NCBI GenBank assembly: GCA_944326855.1
Contig: CALVFO010000017.1
Location: 16,133-80,132, forward strand
DNA from: an uncultured Alistipes sp.
GTDB taxonomy: Bacteria; Bacteroidota; Bacteroidia; Bacteroidales; Rikenellaceae
Length of the DNA: 64,000 nt
Reading direction: 5' to 3'
Under the pieces are notes generated by a model. It did no database searches and was not told where the DNA came from. It saw only the letters and a program-made list of their open reading frames with translations. Each line of letters begins with the position of its first letter. Within the stretch, counting starts at the first letter, position 1. A program made the position numbers and the translations under genes. Shown piece by piece: positions 7,309-15,840 of the stretch.

Positions 7309-8412
7309 ATGAACAGCAGAGAACGCGTATTAAGAGCTTTCCGCCGGGTAGAAGGATTACCCGACCGTGTACCCGTAGAATTCGATCTGTGCGCCCAACT
7401 GGCCGAACATTTCGGTAAAAAACTGAACATCCCGGTCAAAGTCACCAACAACCTCTACGAAGACGTAACCTATCGTATCAGCGCCAATGAACTGCGTCTG
7501 GCCATGGGTAGCGACGTCGTCATCACGGGGGCTTCCGTATCGGACGACTTCAAAATCGTCAAAGACGCCGACGGGACCTGGCTCAACGAATATAAAATGC
7601 GGATGCAACAAGGGTCGCTCTATGTGGAAGTCGTAGACTATCCGCTGGCCAACGCCCAAACCGCCGAAGATATCAAAAACTATCAGTTCCCCGATCCCGA
7701 TGCTCCGGGCCGTTATCGCGACGCCGAAGAACTGATCAAAAAATACAAGGACGATTACTTCATCATCGGCGACATCGAAGTGACGATCTTCTCGTTGGCT
7801 CACCAGTTGGCCGGTTTCGAAAAGATCCTGATGAGCATGTTCACCGAAGACGAATACCTCGAACCGCTGTTCGCCGCCTGCGCCGAATTCCAGACCCAAA
7901 TCGGGCTGCGCCTGATCGAAAAGGGGGTAGACGCCATCTGGGTAGGGGACGACTTCGGCTCGCAGAACAGCACCCTGTTCTCGCCGGAAATGTTCCGCAA
8001 ACTGCTCTTCCCGCACTACAAGAAGATGATCGACACCTTCAAAAAAGCCAAACCCGATCTGGTGGCCATCCTGCACTGCGACGGTGCCGTCAGCTCCCTG
8101 ATGCCGATGATCCACGAAATCGGTTTCGATGTCTTCAATCCGGTACAACCCGGCGTACCTCACCACTCACCCCAAGAAGTCAAAGACGGCTTTGGCGATC
8201 TGTTCGCTTTCTGGGGCGCTATCGACCAGCAATATCTGCTGCCCAACGGCACGGACGAAGAACTGGAAGCGGCCATCAAGGAACGCATCGATATTCTGGG
8301 AAAAGGCGGAGGTTACATGGTGGCCCCGGCCCACATCATCCAGAACGACGTATCGCCCGAACGGGTGGAAAAATTTATCGAACTGTGCAAAAAACACAGC
8401 TACATTTACTAA
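7309..8412 (+). CDS. UROD/MtaA-like methyltransferase-family protein (paralogue 4, altered metal motif)
   Basis: A 367-residue URO-D superfamily protein (MNSRERVLRAFRRVEGLPDR at the N-terminus; FDVFNPVQPGVP, FWGAIDQQYLLPNGT and YMVAPAHIIQNDVSPERVE later). Where the other three have H-S-C-G, this one reads H256-C257-D258-G259: the cysteine is shifted one place and an aspartate stands where Cys is expected. Zinc binding and thiol activation may therefore differ or be lost. It has its own consensus promoter and terminator and is divergent from the other three, so it may be regulated separately. Substrate unknown. Confidence 0.85.
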   Translation: MNSRERVLRAFRRVEGLPDRVPVEFDLCAQLAEHFGKKLNIPVKVTNNLYEDVTYRISANELRLAMGSDVVITGASVSDDFKIVKDADGTWLNEYKMRMQQGSLYVEVVDYPLANAQTAEDIKNYQFPDPDAPGRYRDAEELIKKYKDDYFIIGDIEVTIFSLAHQLAGFEKILMSMFTEDEYLEPLFAACAEFQTQIGLRLIEKGVDAIWVGDDFGSQNSTLFSPEMFRKLLFPHYKKMIDTFKKAKPDLVAILHCDGAVSSLMPMIHEIGFDVFNPVQPGVPHHSPQEVKDGFGDLFAFWGAIDQQYLLPNGTDEELEAAIKERIDILGKGGGYMVAPAHIIQNDVSPERVEKFIELCKKHSYIY

Positions 8413-8430
8413 AGAAAAAGTCTGTAAAAA

Positions 8431-8466
8431 AGAGCCGGAACCCTTTCGGATTCCGGCTTTCTTTTT
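8431..8466 (+). terminator. Terminator after UROD paralogue 4
   Basis: Stem GCCGGAA (8434-8440) with TTCCGGC (8451-8457), extended by a few further pairs, followed by TTTCTTTTT. Confidence 0.85.
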
Positions 8467-8510
8467 AATAGGAGGGAGGGGAGAGAGGAACCTCTGCCGT
8501 CCGATTCATC

Positions 8511-9245
8511 TCAGGCCCCGGGCAACACCACTTCTCCCACCGCATTTACCTGAGGCACACAATCGGTGATATCGATCTGAAGGCAATATGCGATATCCTC
8601 CAACAGACCTCGTTTCATGATAAAATTATAGTGCTGGCTCTGGCTTAACGGATCACGCAGATCATTTTTATAACGACGGTACTGGTCCCGCAGGGTCCAG
8701 GCCAGATCGGTCAGGAAACAATCCGTCGTCCCGGAAACAATCTCGGCCATCAACCCGGCACACAAGGCATCCTCCATGGTGTAGTGACCCTCACGACCGG
8801 AACAAATCAGGGTAATGTCCCGTCCGGATTCCATCATCCGCCGACAAACGGCCGTTGCATTGATCAATGCTCCGATCAAAATCGTCCCGGCTCCCGCCGC
8901 ACGTGCTCCATTGATTGCCCGGGTTCCATTGGTCGTCGTAAACAGGATGGTCGCTCCCGCCACCCGTTCGGAAGTATAGGCCAGCGGAGAGTTGTCCAGA
9001 TCGAAACCGGGAATCAATACCGTTCCCCGTTCTCCGCCCAGAATCACGTTTTGTTGCGGTCCGAGTCGGTCCCGAAGCGCAAACGTTTCAGGAATATCCA
9101 ACAGAGGAACCATATGATCCGCCCCGTTTTTCATTGCCGTTATCATCACCGAAGTCGCCCGAAAGACATCGATCACGCACACCGTCCGATCTGCGACTTG
9201 TTCCGCCGTGACATGAGAGGCGGAAATAATGACATCCAATTTCAT
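8511..9245 (-). CDS. comB: 2-phosphosulfolactate phosphatase family protein (ComB)
   Basis: A 244-residue ComB family protein: MKLDVIISASHV, then VIDVFRATSVM, LGGERG, FDLDNSPL, LFTTTNGTRAI and LICSGREG, all typical ComB blocks. In methanogens ComB converts 2-phosphosulfolactate to sulfolactate on the coenzyme M route; in bacteria the homologue's role is often unclear. I chose the ATG at 9245, preceded by an AAAGGAAAA stretch and a -7 box at 9268-9275. The frame runs open to 9515, but that extension resembles nothing in the family and overlaps the divergent transporter gene. No other coenzyme M genes are nearby. Confidence 0.9.
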   Translation of the reverse strand: MKLDVIISASHVTAEQVADRTVCVIDVFRATSVMITAMKNGADHMVPLLDIPETFALRDRLGPQQNVILGGERGTVLIPGFDLDNSPLAYTSERVAGATILFTTTNGTRAINGARAAGAGTILIGALINATAVCRRMMESGRDITLICSGREGHYTMEDALCAGLMAEIVSGTTDCFLTDLAWTLRDQYRRYKNDLRDPLSQSQHYNFIMKRGLLEDIAYCLQIDITDCVPQVNAVGEVVLPGA

Positions 9246-9267
9246 GGGTTTTCCTTTTAAAAGCGCC

Positions 9268-9275
9268 CAAAGATA
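9268..9275 (-). promoter_or_regulatory. -7 box for comB
   Basis: CAAAGATA on the plus strand is TATCTTTG on the minus strand, 23 bases before the chosen comB ATG. It supports that start over the longer open frame. Confidence 0.55.
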
Positions 9276-9480
9276 CGACTTTTCGCTCTTCCACGAAACG
9301 CAAAGCCCCCTCTGTTTTCCAACATTCAGCGGCAATCGGCACCCTCTTTCCCCAGTTCCGGGCATAGGAGCACGCCTTCCCGAACCAGACATGCCATTAC
9401 CTCTCTTTCTGATCTCGGGAAAGCCGGCAAAAGATGCCGGATTCTCCGAAAATGGATTCCTGCAGATGAAAATATTTTGA

Positions 9481-9488
9481 TACCTTTG
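9481..9488 (+). promoter_or_regulatory. -7 box for the DMT transporter gene
   Basis: TACCTTTG at 9481-9488 fits TAnnTTTG, 17-26 bases before the two candidate start codons. No good -33 TTG. Confidence 0.5.
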
Positions 9489-9504
9489 CCCCGTCCATGA
9501 CCCA

Positions 9505-10428
9505 ATGCTACCCATGAAAACAAACAGGGGATTTTACCACGCCATGGCCCTGGTGGCCGTCATCATTTGGGGAACGACTTTCGTCTCCACCAAAACCCTC
9601 TTAGCGGAAGGACTCTCCCCGTCAGACATCATGTTCTACCGTTTTCTGCTGGCCTATGTCGTTTTGTGGGCCTACCGTCCCGGCCTCTATCTGCCGCGAA
9701 ACCTGCGTGATGAAGGACTCTTCATTCTGGCCGGAATCAGCGGAGGCTCGCTCTATTTCTGGACCGAAAACACCGCTCTGGATCTCACACTGGCTTCGAA
9801 CGTGGCCCTGTTGCTGGCCACAGCTCCGATTCTGACCGTTTTGCTGAGCCGTCTCTTTCTGAAAGAACAACGCATCCATAAGGCTCTCATAGCAGGTTCC
9901 CTGCTCGCCCTCATCGGAGCAACCTGCGTCATTTACAACGGACAATTCATCCTGCAAATCCATCCGTTGGGCGATCTGCTGTCCATCGCCGCCGCCCTTT
10001 CCTGGGCCGTCTATAACATCTGTCTGAAATACCTGGACGGACAATACGATACCCTGACGATCACCCGAAAAGTTTTTTTCTACGGCGTCATCACGCTGTT
10101 GCCCGTCTTTGCTTTTCATCCGCTGACCCATGATCCGGCCATTTTGTTCCGCCCCATCGTCATCGGCAACCTGCTATTCTTGGGACTGATCGCTTCGCTG
10201 TTCTGTTTCGCCGTCTGGAATCTGGCGGTCAAAGGGCTGGGCACGATCACGACCAGTCACTACATCTACCTGATTTCCCCGATCGCACTGGGATGTTCGG
10301 CCTGGTGGCTGAACGAACCGATCACCGGCATAGCCTTGTGCGGAGCCGCCATGATCCTCAGCGGCGTATATATCGCCGAAAAGGGATGGAAACACGTTTC
10401 ATTCAAACATCTTTTCGTCAAATCATAA
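9505..10428 (+). CDS. EamA/DMT family transporter
   Basis: An inner-membrane protein of about 305 residues with ten predicted helices and two EamA repeats. The first contains AVIIWGTTFVSTKTLLAEG and ENTALDLTLASNVALL, the second IAAALSWAVYNICLKYLDG and a GTITTSHYIYLISPIALG stretch. It belongs to the drug/metabolite transporter superfamily, whose members mostly export amino acids or small metabolites; the substrate cannot be read from sequence. Translation may start at 9505 or at the ATG at 9514 (MKTNRGF), which leaves a more usual leader after the -7 box. The acetyltransferase gene starts four bases after its stop, suggesting cotranscription. Confidence 0.88.
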   Translation: MLPMKTNRGFYHAMALVAVIIWGTTFVSTKTLLAEGLSPSDIMFYRFLLAYVVLWAYRPGLYLPRNLRDEGLFILAGISGGSLYFWTENTALDLTLASNVALLLATAPILTVLLSRLFLKEQRIHKALIAGSLLALIGATCVIYNGQFILQIHPLGDLLSIAAALSWAVYNICLKYLDGQYDTLTITRKVFFYGVITLLPVFAFHPLTHDPAILFRPIVIGNLLFLGLIASLFCFAVWNLAVKGLGTITTSHYIYLISPIALGCSAWWLNEPITGIALCGAAMILSGVYIAEKGWKHVSFKHLFVKS

Positions 10429-10432
10429 ACCC

Positions 10433-10912
10433 ATGAAAAACGAATTGAACATACGTCCGGCGACCGAAGCCGATACCGCCACCATTCTGGGTTTTATCCG
10501 TAAAATGGCCGAATACGAAAAACTGACCCACCAGGTCGATACCGACGAACCTTCTCTCAGACAGGCTCTTTTCGTCGACCACCAGGCCGAAGTCGTTTTA
10601 GCCGAAGTAGCGGGAAAGCCCGTAGGAATGGCTCTCTTTTTCCACAACTTTTCCACCTTCAAAGGCCGTCACGGACTCTACCTGGAAGATCTTTTCGTCG
10701 ACCGGGAACACCGCGGGAAAGGATATGGCAAAGCCCTGTTGCTGCATCTGGTCGGGATCGCCAAAAAACGGGGATGTCGCCGGATGGAATGGGTCGCTCT
10801 GGATTGGAACACCCCGGCCATCGACTTCTACAAATCGTTGGGCGCCGAAGCTCATCCCGAATGGATTCTGTTCCGACTGGATGAAACAAAAATCGACTCT
10901 TTGAGCCGCTAA
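10433..10912 (+). CDS. GNAT family N-acetyltransferase, diamine acetyltransferase-like
   Basis: A 159-residue GNAT protein. The acetyl-CoA pyrophosphate loop reads RGKGYGKALL and is preceded by the strand GLYLEDLFV, as in spermidine/spermine N1-acetyltransferase and thialysine acetyltransferase relatives. N-terminal IRPATEADTATILGFIRKMA and C-terminal NTPAIDFYKSLGAE complete the fold. It probably acetylates a polyamine or a lysine analogue; that substrate is an inference from the SSAT-like signature. Its start lies four bases after the DMT transporter stop, so modification and export could be linked. Confidence 0.85.
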   Translation: MKNELNIRPATEADTATILGFIRKMAEYEKLTHQVDTDEPSLRQALFVDHQAEVVLAEVAGKPVGMALFFHNFSTFKGRHGLYLEDLFVDREHRGKGYGKALLLHLVGIAKKRGCRRMEWVALDWNTPAIDFYKSLGAEAHPEWILFRLDETKIDSLSR

Positions 10913-10935
10913 TTCACTTTTAACCTCCTTATTCT

Positions 10936-11472
10936 ATGATTATCGACGAACGAACAACCCGGGAAGAGGCCATCCTCGAAGCCGCCCGAGAAATCATGAC
11001 CGCCGGACGCACCGCTCCTAAGGGGAAAGGGGTGGATCTGATCGAAATCATCACCCTGAGCGGAAAAGAATTGCACGCCCTCGCCGCAGCCATGCGGAAA
11101 GCCAGCGACGAAACCGGCCTGAAATTTTTTCTGCGCGATGCCGACAACATAGACGCCTCGCTGGCCGTCATTCTGATCGGCACCCGGCAACAGACCATGT
11201 CCCTCAACTGCGGCTATTGTGGGTATGCCAGCTGCACGGAGAAGGACCAACGGCCGGATGTGCCCTGCGCCATCAATTCGGTCGACGTCGGGATCGCTCT
11301 GGGATCGATGGCAGCCAAAGCCGCCGATCTTCGTATCGATTCCCGGATCATGTTTTCGGCCGGATACGCCGCCCGAAAACTGGGGATATTGACCGAATGC
11401 CGCCAGATACTGGCCATGCCGTTGAGCATCTCCTCCAAAAGTCCGTTTTTCGACCGGGTATCGACCCGATAA
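10936..11472 (+). CDS. DUF2148 ferredoxin-like domain protein
   Basis: A 178-residue protein of the DUF2148 family. It carries the cysteine cluster C92-x2-C95-x4-C100 with a further C111 (NCGYCGYASC ... VPC), suited to a 4Fe-4S cluster. The N-terminus IIDERTTREEAILEAAREIMT and the repeated small-residue helices are typical. Family members are cytosolic and of unknown role. It lies 23 bases after the acetyltransferase in the same direction and may be in the same transcript. The 219 bases that follow hold no gene I can support. Confidence 0.85.
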   Translation: MIIDERTTREEAILEAAREIMTAGRTAPKGKGVDLIEIITLSGKELHALAAAMRKASDETGLKFFLRDADNIDASLAVILIGTRQQTMSLNCGYCGYASCTEKDQRPDVPCAINSVDVGIALGSMAAKAADLRIDSRIMFSAGYAARKLGILTECRQILAMPLSISSKSPFFDRVSTR

Positions 11473-11691
11473 GCCCGATTCCCAACGGATTTGTACGAGA
11501 GCCGGCTTTCATGCTCCGAAAATCGTTCGGGGCTCTGTCGCCGGCAGGCAACCCACATACGATTCCAGGGGAACCGCGTCCCGAGCAAGGATACCAAACC
11601 CCGCCTCAACGCAAGGCTTCCCGGGTAGTAGATATTATGCAGTCAATGTAAACGCTGCATCCGAATCAAGAACCAAAACGTACCGTTATTT

Positions 11692-12864
11692 ATGTTTCAA
11701 GACCGAATCAAGGAGCTTCGTCTGCGCTGGGAGAAATTGCAGAGCAAGATGAAGGATGAAGCCGCCCAAGGCCTTCTGATCACCAGCAACGTCAATCTGT
11801 ATTATGTTTCGGGCCGCGTATTCAGTGGCTATGCCTATCTGCCCGCCGAAGGCGACCCTCTGTTTTTTGTCCGCCGACCGGTCGGACTTTCCGGTCAGGG
11901 AGTGGTCTATGTGCGGAAACCCGAAGAGATCGGAGAATATTTCCGGCAACACGGACTGACTATGCCGAAGGCCCTGTATCTGGAAACAGATGCCATCTCC
12001 CACAACGAATATCTGCGTTATGAAGCCATTTTCCACCCCGAAACCGTTCTCAACGGCACGGCTTTGTTGCGCCAGGCCCGCAACCTGAAAACCGACTGGG
12101 AATTGGCGCAAATCAGACGCTCCGGCGTGCTGCACACCCAGGTATACGAAACCATTCCGTCGCTCTACCGTTCGGGGATGACCGACATCGAACTTTCGAT
12201 TGAAATCGAACGCCAGTCCCGACTGGCCGGATCGCTGGGGCTGTTCCGCATTTTCGGACAAAGCATGGAGATTTTCATGGGCAGCCTGTTGGCCGGGGAG
12301 AATGCCGACAATCCTTCGCCCTATGATTTCGCCATGGGCGGGGCAGGGCAGGATCCCTCATTACCTGTCGGCGGAAATGGAACCCCCCTGCGGGAAGGAA
12401 TGGCCGTCATGGTCGATATGGGCGGCAATTTTACCGGTTACACGACCGATATGAGCCGGGTGTTTTCAATCGGCACGTTGACCGATCTGGCATACCGGGC
12501 CCATGAATGTTCCTTGTCCATCCAACACGAAATCGAACGTACCGCGCGCCCCGGAACCCCCGCCAAAGACCTTTACAACCTCGCTGTCGAGATGGCTGCG
12601 GAAGCCGGACTGGCCGATTACTTCATGGGACATACCCAAAAAGCCGGATTCGTCGGACACGGCATCGGTATCGAAATCAACGAAGGCCCGGTACTGGCTC
12701 CCCGTTCCAAAGACGTTCTGACCGAAAGCATGGTCTTCGCCCTGGAGCCGAAATTCGTCATCCCGGGAGTGGGAGCCGTCGGCATCGAAAACTCTTTTGC
12801 CGTCCGGAAAGAAGGGCTGGAAAAACTGACGCTCTGCGAAGAAAAGATCCTGAGTCTGAAGTAA
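11692..12864 (+). CDS. M24 family metallopeptidase (Xaa-Pro aminopeptidase-like)
   Basis: A 390-residue cytosolic peptidase with an N-terminal creatinase-type domain (residues about 10-150) and a C-terminal pita-bread catalytic domain. All five metal ligands are visible: D242 and D253 (VDMGGNFTGYTTD), H323 (GHGIGIEINEGP), E352 (LEPKF) and E366 (GIENSF). Family members remove an N-terminal residue before proline. It has no signal peptide. It stands alone, with a terminator 40 bases after the stop. Confidence 0.92.
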   Translation: MFQDRIKELRLRWEKLQSKMKDEAAQGLLITSNVNLYYVSGRVFSGYAYLPAEGDPLFFVRRPVGLSGQGVVYVRKPEEIGEYFRQHGLTMPKALYLETDAISHNEYLRYEAIFHPETVLNGTALLRQARNLKTDWELAQIRRSGVLHTQVYETIPSLYRSGMTDIELSIEIERQSRLAGSLGLFRIFGQSMEIFMGSLLAGENADNPSPYDFAMGGAGQDPSLPVGGNGTPLREGMAVMVDMGGNFTGYTTDMSRVFSIGTLTDLAYRAHECSLSIQHEIERTARPGTPAKDLYNLAVEMAAEAGLADYFMGHTQKAGFVGHGIGIEINEGPVLAPRSKDVLTESMVFALEPKFVIPGVGAVGIENSFAVRKEGLEKLTLCEEKILSLK

Positions 12865-12902
12865 CAGAGTTTTGGGTTTTCACCCCAAATTTTCTTATCT
12901 TT

Positions 12903-12931
12903 AAGAGCTGCCCGATGGGGCGGCTCTTTTT
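12903..12931 (+). terminator. Terminator after the M24 peptidase
   Basis: Stem AAGAGCTGCCC / GGGCGGCTCTT (12903-12913 with 12918-12928, one G-T pair), loop GATG, then TTTTT. Confidence 0.85.
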
Positions 12932-12967
12932 GCTGGACGAATCGACAACCCCCTAAAATTTCATAAT

Positions 12968-14386
12968 ATGGTCACACGTCGGGAATTTCTGAAAACTTCA
13001 CTGCTGGCCTCAGCCGGTTTGGCCATGGGCGGACTCTCTTCGCTCAACGCCCGCAGCTATGCCAACGTCCGCGGAGCCAACCGCAAAGTGGCCGTGGCTT
13101 TTATCGGCATCGGCAATCGGGGCGAACAACTCATTCAGGACTTCGAAAAAACGGGAATGATCCAGGTCGTCGCCCTGTGCGATGTGGATCTGGGGGCTCC
13201 GCACACCCAGGCTGCCTTGGCCAAATATCCCGAAGCCGCCCGTTTTCAGGACTTCCGACAGATGTTCGACCGTATCGGCAGTCGCATCGAAGCCATCGTG
13301 GTGGCCGTACCCGATCATGCCCACTTTCCCATCTGCATGCAGGCCATGGCTCTGGGAAAACATGTCTATGTCGAAAAACCGATGGCCCGCACCTTCCATG
13401 AAGCCGAACTGATGATGCAGGCGGCCCGCAAATACCCCAAAGTAGTCACCCAGGTCGGCAATCAGGGACACTCCGAAGCCAACTATTTCCAGTTCAAAGC
13501 CTGGATGGAGGCCGGCATCATTCGGGATATCACCGCCGTAACGGCCCACATGAACAATCCCCGTCGCTGGCACGACTGGGACCCCTCCATTCAAAAACCG
13601 CCATCCGCCCAACCGATCCCCGAAACCCTGGACTGGATGACCTGGCTGTCGGCCCGACCTTATCATGACTACAACGAAATCTACCATTACGGCGAATGGC
13701 GCTCGTGGTTCGATTTCGGCATGGGAGCCTTGGGCGATTGGGGCGCGCATATTCTCGATACGGTACACGAATTTCTGAATCTGGGTCTGCCCACCGAGAT
13801 CGACCCGATCAAACTGACCGGACACAACGACTTCTTTTTCCCGAAAGATTCCACCCTCCGTTTCCATTTCCCCGAACGAGAATCGATGCCGGCGGTAGAC
13901 GTCACCTGGTATGACGGACAGAACAACCTGCCGCCTCTCCCGGACGGATACGGAAAATCGGAACTCGACCCCAACATTCCCACCTCGGGAGCCGGAGAAA
14001 TTAACCCGTCGCAGCTCAATCCAGGTAAAATCATCTACGGCAAGGATATCACCTTCAAAGGCGCCTCACACGGCAGCACACTGTCGATCATTCCCTCGGA
14101 AAAGGCCGCCGAAATGGCAAACCAACTGCCCGAAGTACCACCGAGCCCCTCCAACCATTTCGCCAACTTTTTGCTGGCTTGCCAGGGGCTGGAAGAGACC
14201 CGCTCGCCGTTCGAAATTCACGGCCCGTTGAGTCAGGTCTTCGCGCTGGGTGTCATCGCTCAACGTCTGGGGACCAAACTGATCTTCGATCGCACGACCA
14301 AACGCATCGTCAACGACGCTTTCGCCGATGCCATGCTGACCGGCGAACCGCCCCGAAAAGGGTGGGAAAGTTATTACAAACTCTAA
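12968..14386 (+). CDS. Gfo/Idh/MocA family oxidoreductase with Tat signal
   Basis: A 472-residue NAD(P)-dependent sugar oxidoreductase. The N-terminus has a twin-arginine signal (R4-R5-E-F-L-K, then a hydrophobic stretch), so it should be exported folded with its cofactor. The Rossmann motif GIGNRG starts at G47 and the family E-K-P triad is E136-K137-P138. The C-terminal half (WRSWFDFGMGALGDWGAHIL) matches the periplasmic subgroup of Bacteroidota and Planctomycetes. Together with the DUF1080 protein 12 bases downstream it fits a pathway in which glycosides are oxidised to 3-keto-sugars and then cleaved. That pairing is inferred from family knowledge; the sugar is unknown. Confidence 0.92.
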   Translation: MVTRREFLKTSLLASAGLAMGGLSSLNARSYANVRGANRKVAVAFIGIGNRGEQLIQDFEKTGMIQVVALCDVDLGAPHTQAALAKYPEAARFQDFRQMFDRIGSRIEAIVVAVPDHAHFPICMQAMALGKHVYVEKPMARTFHEAELMMQAARKYPKVVTQVGNQGHSEANYFQFKAWMEAGIIRDITAVTAHMNNPRRWHDWDPSIQKPPSAQPIPETLDWMTWLSARPYHDYNEIYHYGEWRSWFDFGMGALGDWGAHILDTVHEFLNLGLPTEIDPIKLTGHNDFFFPKDSTLRFHFPERESMPAVDVTWYDGQNNLPPLPDGYGKSELDPNIPTSGAGEINPSQLNPGKIIYGKDITFKGASHGSTLSIIPSEKAAEMANQLPEVPPSPSNHFANFLLACQGLEETRSPFEIHGPLSQVFALGVIAQRLGTKLIFDRTTKRIVNDAFADAMLTGEPPRKGWESYYKL

Positions 14387-14398
14387 AAACTTCCGACC

Positions 14399-15748
14399 AT
14401 GAAAAAATACATGCTGCTGTTCGGGATTTCGTGTCTGTGGCTCGGTATCGCCTCGGCCCAGCCCTGGCAATCGCTGTTCAACGGTAACGACCTCAAGGGT
14501 TGGCAAGTGATCAACGGTCACGCCCAATATACCGTCGAGGATGGATGTATCGTCGGAACCGCCTGCATGGACCGGACCAATACGTTTCTGGTCACGGAAC
14601 GAACCTACGGCGATTTTATTCTCGAGTTCGAATTTCAGGTAGACGAAGGACTTAATTCCGGCGTACAAATCCGCAGTCACAGTACCCCGGACTACCGGGA
14701 AGGTATCGTGCACGGTTATCAATTCGAGATCGATCCCTCGGAGCGAGCCTGGACTGGAGGCATTTATGATGAATCACGACGTGGCTGGCTCTACCCGCTC
14801 ACCTTCAACCCCACCGGCAGAACCGCCTTTCAAAACGGTTCATGGAACCGGGCCCGCATCGAAGCCATCGGCTCCAAAATCCGCACTTGGGTCAACGGGA
14901 TTCCCTGCGCCGAATTGTGGGACGATGCCGACAGCAGCGGTTTCATAGCCCTGCAGGTACATGCGGTTTACAAACCCGAAGACGAAGGGAGAACCGTTCG
15001 GTGGCGCAATGTGCGTATCTGCACTGAACAACCCGATCGTTATGCCGCCCGGGAGTCCATCGCTCCGGAAGTCAACACCTGCGACAATACGCTCTCTCCG
15101 GCTGAGCAGGCCGAGGGATGGCATCTGTTATGGGACGGTCACAGTACGGCCGGTTGGCGGGGTGCCAAACTCGACACTTTCCCCGGGAAAGGCTGGAGTA
15201 TCGAAAAGGGCGTCTTGAAAGTTCTGAAAGGCGACGGGGGAGAATCCACCAACGGAGGCGACATCATCACCTCCGCGTCTTATCGGAACTTTATCCTGAA
15301 AGTAGATTTCAAGATCACCGAAGGAGCCAACAGCGGCATCAAATATTTCGTTGATCCGGAACTGAACCGCCAAGCCGGATCGGCCATCGGCTGCGAATTT
15401 CAGATTTTGGACGACCTGCATCATCCGGACGCCAAATTGGGCGTAGCCGGTAATCGGACTTTGGGTTCTCTGTACGATCTGATCCCGGCACCGAACGATA
15501 AACCGTTCCGTCGGGGAGAATTCAACACGGCCATGATCGTGGTACAAGGCAACCATGTGGAACACTGGCTCAACGGCACCCGACTGCTGGAATACGACCG
15601 CAACAACGATCTGTGGAACGCGCTGGTCGCCTACAGCAAATTCGCCAAGTGGCCCCAATTCGGCAACGCTCCGCAAGGACACATCCTGCTGCAAGATCAC
15701 GGCGACGAGGTATGGTTCAAAAACATCAAGATCAAAGAACTGCCATAG
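14399..15748 (+). CDS. Tandem DUF1080 (3-keto-disaccharide hydrolase) protein
   Basis: A 449-residue secreted protein with a signal peptide ending near AQPW (residues 1-21) and two DUF1080 concanavalin-like domains. Domain 1 (about 24-205) begins [13 protein letters not shown] and contains NSGVQIRSH; domain 2 (about 235-449) begins [17 protein letters not shown] and contains [12 protein letters not shown]1080 enzymes in Bacteroides cleave 3-keto-glycosides, which matches the oxidoreductase 12 bases upstream. Most family members have one such domain, so the duplication is notable; I cannot tell whether both are catalytic. Confidence 0.92.
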   Translation: MKKYMLLFGISCLWLGIASAQPWQSLFNGNDLKGWQVINGHAQYTVEDGCIVGTACMDRTNTFLVTERTYGDFILEFEFQVDEGLNSGVQIRSHSTPDYREGIVHGYQFEIDPSERAWTGGIYDESRRGWLYPLTFNPTGRTAFQNGSWNRARIEAIGSKIRTWVNGIPCAELWDDADSSGFIALQVHAVYKPEDEGRTVRWRNVRICTEQPDRYAARESIAPEVNTCDNTLSPAEQAEGWHLLWDGHSTAGWRGAKLDTFPGKGWSIEKGVLKVLKGDGGESTNGGDIITSASYRNFILKVDFKITEGANSGIKYFVDPELNRQAGSAIGCEFQILDDLHHPDAKLGVAGNRTLGSLYDLIPAPNDKPFRRGEFNTAMIVVQGNHVEHWLNGTRLLEYDRNNDLWNALVAYSKFAKWPQFGNAPQGHILLQDHGDEVWFKNIKIKELP

Positions 15749-15780
15749 TGTCCGAATCTCCCGGCGATCACTTTACAACG

Positions 15781-15812
15781 ACGGGCGGGGTAACTCCGGT
15801 TACCCCGCCCGT
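15781..15812. terminator. Bidirectional hairpin between the DUF1080 and Cys-rich genes
   Basis: A perfect 14-bp stem (15781-15794 with 15799-15812) with loop TCCG, between converging genes. It has no clear T-run on either side. Confidence 0.65.
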
Positions 15813-15840
15813 CATTCAAGCACTGATTCGAAGGTTCCGT

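Noticed and set aside
7031-7309. 92-residue frame in the leader of UROD paralogue 4
   Set aside because: It covers the promoter and has no recognisable protein features.
3114-8412. Haem biosynthesis (HemE) role for the UROD-like genes
   Set aside because: They lack the HemE N-terminal arginine motif, and three carry the HxCG motif of the methyltransferase branch.
9246-9515. N-terminal extension of comB
   Set aside because: The 90 extra residues look like translated spacer, include the comB -7 box and overlap the divergent transporter start.
11473-11691. tRNA or small gene in the gap before the M24 peptidase
   Set aside because: No cloverleaf pattern or convincing start and stop; left unannotated.
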